The notes under the pieces were generated by a model that did not search any database, had not been told where the DNA came from, and saw only the letters and a list, made by a program, of their open reading frames with translations. A program made the translations under genes and the position numbers. From Dromiciops gliroides (taxonomy: Eukaryota; Chordata; Mammalia; Microbiotheria; Microbiotheriidae), in contig NC_057861.1 in NCBI RefSeq assembly GCF_019393635.1, positions 305,247,468-305,311,467 on the forward strand: a stretch of DNA of 64,000 bases, written 5' to 3'. This document shows positions 34,824 to 44,400 of this stretch, in pieces; within the stretch, counting starts at the first letter, position 1; the number at the start of each line of letters is the position of its first letter.

Positions 34824-35280
34824 GATTAGAATCCACATTTAGAATCTTAAATTACACATTATCAATATTATATGTGTGTGTAATGTATATATAAATATTA
34901 TGTAATGTATATATATAAACATTGTGTAATGTATACAAAATGAATCCAAGATAATTTTGGAAAGGAGTATAATAAAATGATTTTTAAAAAATCCTAAGAA
35001 TTCGAGCTATTAAAAATGAAATGGGTTGCTTCTGGAATTAGTGGATTCTTGCTCACGAGAGCTCTTTAAACAGATCCTGGAAGACAACTTATTGGAGTTG
35101 CTTCTTTGACTGTAGGGCTGAAAAGGTTTTGAGGCTGACTCCCTGAAGCTTCAGGAAATTACCTTTTCTGTGGAGTGTGTTCACTTTCCAGTGTCTCTAA
35201 GATATTTAAAGTGAATTGGGCGTGGGGGGTGGGCTAAGGGAGGGTAGAGAGAACGGTTGGAGAAAAGGCTTGAGCCCTCA
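34824..35280. other. Sequence between LTR and NARS1 promoter
   Basis: AT-rich with (AT)-rich tandem TGTAATGTATATATAAA units at about 34,872-34,935. No gene seen. Confidence 0.45.
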
Positions 35281-35457
35281 CTCAAGATGGCACCCTTGAC
35301 GTCATTTGCCCTTCCATTCTGGCCAATGGAGTTGTGGTTTGGGGGCTAGGACCCACTACGTTGACGAATTAGGCCTCGCATGATGCAACGAGGGTGACTC
35401 TGGGACGGATGCAGCAAAGTGGTGGTGCAGGAACAGCTGTCACTAGAGGTGATCAGG
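35281..35457 (+). promoter_or_regulatory. NARS1: NARS1 promoter and 5' UTR (upstream first exon)
   Basis: TATA-less stretch with a YY1-like AAGATGGC at 35284-35291, a palindromic CRE TGACGTCA at 35297-35304, CCAAT at 35323-35327 and a C/EBP-ATF composite element TGATGCAAC at 35381-35389, all within 180 bp before the ATG. Such composite elements are the ATF4 targets in amino-acid-response genes, and cytosolic synthetase genes including NARS1 are known ATF4 targets. The transcription start is not visible; I infer it lies between about 35,340 and 35,420. Confidence 0.75.
35381..35389 (+). promoter_or_regulatory. C/EBP-ATF composite (amino-acid response) element
   Basis: TGATGCAAC matches the TGATGxAAx core bound by ATF4-C/EBP dimers, 69 bp before the NARS1 start codon. 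If transcription starts upstream of it, it would lie in the 5' UTR. Confidence 0.55.
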
Positions 35458-35467
35458 ATGGTGTTGG
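35458..35467 (+). CDS. NARS1: NARS1 exon 1 (10 coding nt)
   Basis: ATG GTG TTG G, then donor GTAAGC. Very short coding part; the phase-1 end joins exon 2 to give MVLGELY. Recognised from the conserved MVL start and strong initiation context. Confidence 0.88.
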
Positions 35468-38400
35468 GTAAGCTTGTGGGGGAAGGAAGGAGGAGGGAGG
35501 ATCTGGCACCTTGAGAGGAAGGCATTCTTAGCTGGAACCGGAATCTTTATGAAGAGAATTTATGAGTAGACTTTGTTCGGGAAATTGGGAGGGTAATAAC
35601 TCCTGTTCTTTCAAGAGTTCATTCATTCAATATATATCTGGCACCTACTGTGTGCAAGGGTCAGTGAACTGTATAAAGATAAATGGATTTTACAGTCCCT
35701 TAAAGGACCATAATAAATGACATTTCTATTGCGCTTTAAGATCAGTAAAGCACTTTGCATGTATTATCTTGTGCAATCCTCACCTGGCCCGGTGAGATAA
35801 GTATCATGATTTCCTAGTTGTATAGACAAGGAAACAAGTTCAGAGTTTATAAGTGACTTGCGCAGGGTCATTTAGTAACCTGTGTTAGAGCAAAGCCTTG
35901 AGCCATCATCTTTTCAACTCCAGGACATAATGTCTACATAATAGACACTAGAAAGGAGGACGTAGTAAATGTCACAAAAGTGTTGTGTGCTACATACCAG
36001 GCAAGTGAGGGCGTAACCCGGCCCCCTTCACTTAAAGGGTGTAGGGACGAGATCTGGTGTAGAAAGCTGCGCCAGTCCCGGGTGATGGGGTTGCTGTGCC
36101 GCAGGAAATGTATATCCCTCCCGCCACCCCCGAAGTTCTCGGTGCGGTGGTTTGGAATTTGCTTCTCTAAGCAAAGTGCGCGGCACAAAATGAGCGATTG
36201 CTACTTTTGTCACTTTCAGTTTTATTGATGTGTTTTGTTTTATATCATTTGCATTTATTACAATGTAATATGTAGTAATATGTTATTGCTCTGACTTTGT
36301 TACTTTTTATAACAAAGTAAAACAGTTTAGTAAAACTAATACAGTGAATTCATCCGGAAGGGAATACAACATTTTATATCTGTAGCGCGCTCCTTTTTAT
36401 GGGGAAAAAACAAACAAACCACCAAATCGATTATCTCTCCTACACACTACTCCTTTGGGTGGGTGGGGAAGAAAAAGTACATTTCTTGTTACGAATATGC
36501 TTAGTCAAGCCTAACTAATTACCGTGCTTGGGGGGGAGGGAGAGAAAAAAGTTATTTTCGTCTCTTCTGGTTTTTTGTTTGTGTTTTTTTGATGTGGCTC
36601 TCTCTCCCCGTCCTCCGGCAGGGTTCCTTGTGCATAGGAGAAGTTCAATAAATATTTCATTCGTTCATTCGACGAGAATCTGTTAGGCGACTGCAGCTTT
36701 TGCAGCCAAGATGTGTCTGTTGGTTTCGGTTCTCAGGGTCTGGGTTGATTGACTGGGTCTGGGTGATTCTCTCCCTTGCGGAGGAAGGACGGAGGCTTCC
36801 ACTGCAATTCATGAACTAGGCCATCTGGACTGGCCCCACATCACCAGGAAGGCTTCATCCTTCAGCTTTTCCTAGCTCGCCCCGAAGCGCTACGCGCCGG
36901 GAGAGCCGGAGGCTGGACCAAAGTGGTCTACCGACCTGGAAGAGGGAGTGAGAGGGGCGGGGCTTGGTTCCGCGTTTCCGAAGTTCTCGGAAGTGTCCTT
37001 TTCCCGAACTAACATGGCGGCCTCGGCGTCCATTGCCCTCACCTCTTGTCCAATGGAACTGGGACTCGGCGATGAGTCACTGGGCGACCGGGGCGGTGCC
37101 TGTCTGATGCAACACATGGGACACCGGGTAATCCAGAAAGGTTCAGCCGCTTTTTCTGCACGCTGCCGGTTTGGGCTCGAGCCTGGGCTGAAATGGCTTT
37201 GGAGGTGACCCACGCGGTGGCTGGGCTCGGGCTGGGTGAGTGCGGGGCCGAGAGAAGCGGAGCTGCCCGTCGAAGTTTCCGGTGAAGCTGGGACAACGCG
37301 GGCATCCGCAGCCCTGGGACCCGGGGATCTGGTGGGGCCCAGGCTGGGGGCGCCCCCGGTGGTGTTAGCTGATGTTAGGCCCGGGGCCCTTGGCCATTGC
37401 TACCTGCCCTGGGTCATTTTGATGCAACCTCAACCTCTCCCCCCACCCCCACCCCCCACCCCGGACAATTCTTCCTCTAACACCCCCTCCCTCCCATCTC
37501 TCTTCCTGTTAGAAATAGGTAATATTTCATTGAAGATGCATTGAGCCTGGGCCTCCAGGTGGTCTCGTGATTATTACCTGAAATGTTTAGTCTTAGTAAG
37601 GTTTTTGTGTGTATAACATAGCCAGATTTGTGGCAGAAATGTATTTTCACAATGTAGGACAGTGGTGGGGTTTCCTTTATGTTAATAGGATTCCAGATTT
37701 AAATCTGAAGGACTGCAGAGATCTAGTGCAGGCCACCTTAATCTTTATTGTGTCCTGGACAACTTTGGTAATCTGGTGAATTCTATGGATCCCTTCTGAG
37801 AGTAACTGTAAAATGTCTGGAACAGAACTTTTTGTAAGAGCTATGAGAGGTTTAGTAATTTCACCAAAAGAGGGTATCCATTGTCTACAGTACCCAGCTG
37901 CTCCCAGAATGGCTCTCAACTGCCTCTTAGTAGTGGGGGCAGAGAGTTGTTGAATGGCCTGGACTCGCTTAGAAGAGACAGAGCGAGTTCCAGCAGCCAA
38001 AATAAATCCTAAATAATCTACCTGGGGCAAACACCATTGTACCTTTGTCTTGGAAACCTTGTGTCCTCTTGTGTCCTTGAGAGTAACAATTTTTTTTAAT
38101 GCATATAATAAAATACATAGGATTGTAAAGGAAACAAGTTATATTGAAACACAGCTCAAAGTTCATGGACTTCAGGTTAAGAACCCCTTATTTAGCTCCG
38201 TTTTTTCTTTCTTTTTTCAGTTAAACTAGCATTTTATCTTTCCCTGTTAGCCTCTTTAAAAGAAAAAAACAAAAACAAAAGAAAAGCCCATGTAACAAAT
38301 ATGCATAGTTAAGCAAAACAAATTTCCACACAGTCCATGTCCAAAAATATTATATCTCATTCTCCATTTTGAGACATAATCCCTTTATTAGGAGATGGGT

Positions 38401-41400
38401 GGCCTAGTTCATCAGTCATCCTCTGGAATCATGTTTGATCATTGTACTGATGGGACTTCTTAGGTCTTTCAAGGTTCTTTGTCATTACATTGTGACTTGT
38501 ATAAATTGTTCTAGTTTTGTTCACTTCACTCGATATCAATTCATACAAGTCTTCCTAGGTTTCCCTGAACATGCCTCAATAATATCCCATTGTATACGGT
38601 GTTGTTTTTTTTCAGCCATTTTCCAATGGGCAGGTACTTCTTTAGTTTTCATTTCTTTAAAGTGTTTTTCATTTTAAAGATTAAGGAAGCAGTTCCAGAA
38701 AGGTTGTGTCCTTATGTCAAAGAACTAGTAGGAAAATAAACAAACTTGGAACCCAAGTTCTCTGATTCCACATCTGGTATTCCTTCTACTATACCAAGAT
38801 ACAGGTAGCATTAAAATAGAAAGGTTTTGTTAAAGGATGGGGTGGTTATAGTAAATACTGTTCCATTTTTCAGTCAGTACTGTACTTGTACGTGGTAGCA
38901 TATCTTCTATTACATTTAAAAAGACAAAAAAGAGCTTAATACAGTTGCTTTGTGTACCTGGTACCTGAGAAAACTGTTGTCAATTCTTTTCTCTCTTTTA
39001 TTTTTTTATTAACAGGGGAACTCTACGTCTCAGATCGAGAGGGGAGTGATGCAACTGGTGATGGAACAAAAGAGAAACCTTTTAAAACAGGCCTAAAGGT
39101 ATTCTCTCCTCACTTAAAATTGAATGATACCTAACAGAATATTATAGTGGAAGAAGTGATGAACTGAAGTCAGGAAATCTGGATTTAAATCCTTCCTCTA
39201 GTACTTACTAGTTATATGACCTCAGCCAAAGCTCTTAATTTCTCTGAACTTCAACCTCACAGGGTTGTTTTGAGAATCAAATAAAATAATATATGTAAAG
39301 CACTTTGTAAACTTTGAGGCACCATATAAGTAGTGAAATGACTGAGGATATATATAAAGAATTAGACCCTCACGAAATACCTTCAGAATTTTGTCACCGT
39401 CAGCATGAACTTCTGTGTGCTTGATCTACTCCATTTGTTTTTTCCCCATCTTGCTTTTATTTAATGCCATTTTCACTTCCTAATGAAGCATAGAAGGAAA
39501 TGTGATCATTTGAGTCCAAATTGGTAGGTCCATGGTGATTATAAAAGGATTTTTTGACTTACATTACCCACTACAGTCTTTAAAAAAAAAATCAGGTTTG
39601 GGGGCAGCTAGATGGCACAGTGGATATAGCACTGGCCCTGGATTCAGGAGGACCTGAGTTCAAATCCGGTCTCAGACACTTGACACTAGCTGTGTGACCC
39701 TGGGCAAGTCACTTAACCCTCATTGCCCCGCCCCCCCAAAAAAGATTGAAGTATCATTGATTAAATCTTGAAAGAATCTTAGAAGCCATCTAGACCAATA
39801 TCATTTTTACAAATGAGAAAACTGAATTTTAGAGAAGTTAAGTGATATATTTGTATTTGATTATATAACTTATTGGGGAAGTTAGGTAGTGGATAGAATG
39901 CCAGGCCGGAAGTCAGAAAAACCTGAGTTGAAATTTGACCTCAGACACTTAACTAGGTGTGTGAATTTGGGCAAGTCACTTAACCCTATTTGCCTCACTT
40001 CCTGGATGAACTGGAGAAGGACTGGCAAGCCATTCTAGTATCTTTGCCAAGAAACCCCCAAATGGGGTCACAACTGAACAACAAAAAATAATTTTGATCA
40101 TCAACAAACAAGCCCCAATGAGATCTTTTTTTTGTTTGTTTTTGGTTTTTTTTTTTTTCAGGGCAATGGAGGCTAGGTGACTTGCCCAGGGTCACACAGC
40201 TAGTAAGTGTCAAGTGTCTGAAGCTGGATTTGAACTCAGGTCCTCCTGAATCCAGGGCTGGTGCTTTATCCACTGTGCCACCTAGCTGCTCCCGAGTCAG
40301 ATATTTTTTGATTAAAACACTTTTTTGAACTCATTAGATCTTGTAATAATTACTTTACATTGCATTAACTTTTAAGTGAAATTATTATAGTCAGTGTTTA
40401 CATCATTTTTGTTGGCCATTTAAATTTTAAACTTTCAGTAGTGTAAGGGGCTAAAATTCTAGCTATGCTATCTAAAATCTAACGAGTGGTCGCCAATAAA
40501 TTATAAGCTTTAGCAAGAGTATTTAAGTGTTTATTTATTAAAAAGCATGAGGATCAGAGAGAAAGGTAAAAATCTAACTATTTCTAAGAGACCTCATCAT
40601 CAGACCTGCCATGGGAGGTCAGGAACAAAAGGGACCCAATGCCTCCTGTGAAGTTTAAATTACTTGCCTAGGGTCATACAGCTAGTAAGTGTCAAGTGTC
40701 TGAGGCCGGATTTGAACTCAGGTCCTCCTGAATCCAGGGCCAGTGCTTTATCCATTGCACCACCTAGCTGCCCCCTTTCTTTTTATCTCCAAGGAGTATC
40801 TGAGCCATCCTGCAGTGGCCTTCTTTCCTGTTTCCATTTATAGCAAGAATGTCTAAATTGATAGGATTCAACTCTTCCAGTAATATGTCCACACATCAGT
40901 GATTGGCAAAAACGTTGCAGTTAGAGTACCAACAGTCAAATGAAAATGGATGGTCAATGTGATTCTTATCATCCTCTACCTCTTTCCTTGTACTCTACCA
41001 CTGTAACTACAGAAAAAGAAAGGGTGCCAGACAGGACTTAGGGCCATTTAAAAATTTTTTCATAGTTTGTGTGTTGCCAAGGCTAAAATAAATGGTCTCA
41101 TTAGTAGGTGACCACCTCATTGGTGACATGTCCACAACCAATAGTTACTCAAGAAATTCTAGACTTCTGAGCATTGCTTTGTCCCAGGGACAGTCTCATT
41201 AGTGAGGAAAGTTGAGTTCTTGTATAATATGCTTAGTACAGAAATGAAATGATAGAGAGTATTCCTCAAATCATCTCTAGTTGAGTTGAAAGATTCCTGT
41301 CATAATAGCTTTTCTGATTATATTTGTGTGTCCGTCTGAGCACCTGTGCATTCATTCATTCATTTATGTATTTCTAGGCCTTTTTTTTTTTTTGGTGAGA

Positions 41401-44400
41401 CAATTGGCGTTAAGTGACTTGCCCAGGGTCACACAGCTAGTAAGTGTTAAGTGTCTGAGGCCAGATTTGAACTCAGGTCCTCCTGAATCCAGGGCCGGTG
41501 CTGTATCCACTGTGCCACCTAGCTGCCCCAGAAATTTCTAACAAAGGATTACATGTTAACAAGGAGGAGCAGAAAATGACTCATAAGAAAGGTGTAATGT
41601 TAAAACTGGAAAACAGGTGCCACCTAGCTGCCCCCTATTTCTAGGCCTTTTGTTGATTCCAGACTAAAATTGCAGTGTTGCCTTTATTCAATTAAAACCC
41701 CCCTCTCTCCTATAAGAAATATGATTTCATGGAACATTGGGCATCATATTGCAGTACTAATGAGGAAACTGCCTCTAACAAAACAGATTGACATCTTATC
41801 TGCAATTTAGAGCCTTAGACAGTTGCTTAGAGCACTGAATGGTTAAATGACTTGGCCATAGTTACACAGCCAGTATATGTCAGAAGTAGGTCTTCCTGGC
41901 TCTGCAGCCTGTTCTAATAACTACAACTCACTTACCTCTGTGCCCCACAAAGTATATAATACATTCTATGGTGGGGAATAATGGAAACAAAGAGAGATCC
42001 CTGGTCAGAGGCTTTGGAGGGCATTGAAGAAAGCCAGGTGGAAATCTGGCACCTGAGCTTAACCTTTGGAGGAAGAGATGAATGACATAGGCATGGAGGT
42101 GACATGTTGAGGCAAGAACTCATGGTCCTGCTTGTTTGGAACCTTGTTGTGCAGAAAGGTGGGATTGGGGGAGGAGGGACGGTAATGTGGAATATGCCTG
42201 GTGAGGTCAATTTGGGCCAGGTTCTGGAGAGCTTCATTCATTCATTCATTCATTTATTTTGTGGGGCAATGAGGGTTAAGTGACTTGCCCAGGGTCACAC
42301 AACTAGTGTCAAGTGTCTGAGGCCAGATTTGAACTCAGGTCCTCCTGAATCCAGGGCCAATGTTCTATCCACTGTGCCACCTAGCTGCCCCTATGGAGAG
42401 CTTTAAATATCAGGCTGAGGAAATTTGATTTTATCCTAGTAGCAATAAGGCTTCACTTAGCAGAAGAGTGACCTGGTCAGATCTGTGCTTCAGAGAAGTT
42501 ATTGGCAGCTTTATGAATGATGGATTAGAAAGGGGAGAAGGATTAGAAGGTTGTTGTAGAGGTCAGTTGAGGGATACTAGTCAGAACCAGAGTGGTTGCT
42601 GTGGGAGGCAGGAGGGAGTCAAGGGGGTGGAGAGAAAGGATGTTTTTAAGTAAACTCCAGGGGCACCTAGGTGGTGCAGTGGATAAAGCACCAACCCTGG
42701 ATTTGGGAGGACCTGAGTTCAAATCTGACCTCAGACACTTGACACTTATTGGCTGTGTGACCCTGGGCAAGTCATTGCCCTGCCCCCCCCCCAAAAAAAA
42801 ACCAAAAACAAAACAGGAAGTAAACTCCACAGAACTTGGCACCAAATTAGACATAATAGGGAAAGGAAAAAAGTCAAAGATCACACCAATCTTTGAAACT
42901 TGATGGTCACTTTTAGAATTCTGAGAGTTTTCAAAAATAATAAAATCTGTCTTTCAGTTAACTGAGGTTGCTGGATGAAACATGTTTAAGTGAAATGTTT
43001 ATACAGTTCTAAATAGTGAAACAGTGTGGTAGAGCAGAAAGAGTACTGATTGAAATGCTTGGGTTTTTAATTCCTCTGTATCCATTGTCATTTAATCTTT
43101 TTAAGCCAGAAGTTTTTCAACTTGGGATAATAGTAACCATAGTACTTAACTTCATAGGGTTTTTAGAATCACTAGAGATAGTGTACATGCAACATTTTAT
43201 AATTCTTAAACCCTTACATAAATATCAGCTGCTAATAATTCTTACAGACATATCATGAATATTATTTCTAATATAGATCTCTCTTTTTTAAGGCTCTGAT
43301 GACAGCAGGAAAGGAGCCATTTCCTACTATTTATGTGGATTCACAGAAAGAAAATGAGGTTGAGTATCTTAACATTCTGTCCAGCTTTTTTGTTTTAGGA
43401 ATAATTAAGCCTACAAATAGTCCTTGCAAATAAATGCGCTTACTTATCTCTTTAGAGATGGGATGTTATTTCCAAATCCCAGCTGAAGAACATTAAAAAA
43501 ATATGGAACAGGGAACGAATGAAGAACGAATCCCGAGAGCAAAGAGAGGTAAGTAAAGAATGGGACGTTCTTTTTTCTTCTGAAGTTTGTCAGATAGAAG
43601 CAGTTTTCTAACAAGGTGCTTTATCTTTAACATTAGGCAGAAGACAATTTAAGACGAGAGAGAAACCTAGAGGAAGCAAAGAAAATTACCATTAAACAGG
43701 ATCCAAGTCTTCCAGAGGCAAAATGTGTAAGCAAAGTCAGATTGTTTCATGTCTTTTAGGCTCAAACGGAAAGCTTCTGCAACAAATGTTCAGTATCCTG
43801 AAGGGCATGTCACTAGTGAATCTATTCCTTTTTTGGGGTTTTTTTTTTTGCAGGGCAATGAGGGTTAAGTTACTTGCCCAGGGTCACACAGCTAGTAAGT
43901 GTCAAGTGTCTGGCTTTGAACTCAGGTCCTTCTGAATCCAGGGACAATGCTTTATCCACTTCGCCACCTAGCTGACCCCCGAATCTATTTTAAGCTGTTT
44001 TTCCTCATTTGCTCTTTAGGCATGGGAAAAGACAGTTTTTAAGTTAAAAAAAATTTTACCATTTAATAACCAATCATAGCTGATTTGGAGGTACACTAAA
44101 TCAAATTGCTTTGAATCCTTTATTTCTGTTCTACTTATAGTGAAACAGCCCTCTCCAGTGTTGCTAATGACCTCATTATTGCCAAATCCAAAGATCTCTT
44201 TTCAATCAATGCTGAATTCAGGAGAAAGCAAATAGACTGATTTAGGTGGAACATAGAGAGCATGGGGAGGGGAGTAATATAACATAAGCCCAGACAGCCT
44301 GATTATGGGGGCTTTAAATGCCCATCTTAGGAGTTGGCATTTTGTCCAAGAAGCAGTCAGAAGCCACCGAAGAATTTTGAGCAGGGGACTGACATGATCA

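Larger units (their letters stand above)
36890..37240 (+). promoter_or_regulatory. CpG-rich promoter-like segment, probably a second NARS1 promoter
   Basis: The most CpG-dense stretch of the window. It has a GC box GGGGCGGGGC at 36954-36963, an ETS-type CGGAAGTG at 36988-36995, a YY1 site AACATGGCGGC at 37011-37021, CCAAT at 37050-37054, TGAGTCA at 37073-37079 and TGATGCAAC at 37105-37113, and ends in a splice donor at 37236. This is the make-up of a TATA-less housekeeping promoter firing rightward. It lies inside NARS1 intron 1 if the 35.4-kb exon is used. Confidence 0.6.

Noticed and set aside
36948..37208. Open frame beginning [11 protein letters not shown] in the CpG-rich segment
   Set aside because: GC-rich DNA gives long open frames on both strands here. 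The ATG lies in a YY1 site, the frame ends without a recognisable product, and the neighbouring donor suggests a first exon instead.
36890..37305. Minus-strand open frames over the CpG-rich segment
   Set aside because: Overlapping frames on both strands of one GC-rich stretch with no homology that I recognise; treated as shadows. A divergent non-coding RNA cannot be excluded.
43725..43730. Donor at 43725 (GTGTAA) for NARS1 exon 5
   Set aside because: Using it would drop two bases and break the frame with exon 6; the donor at 43727 preserves KCVKI.
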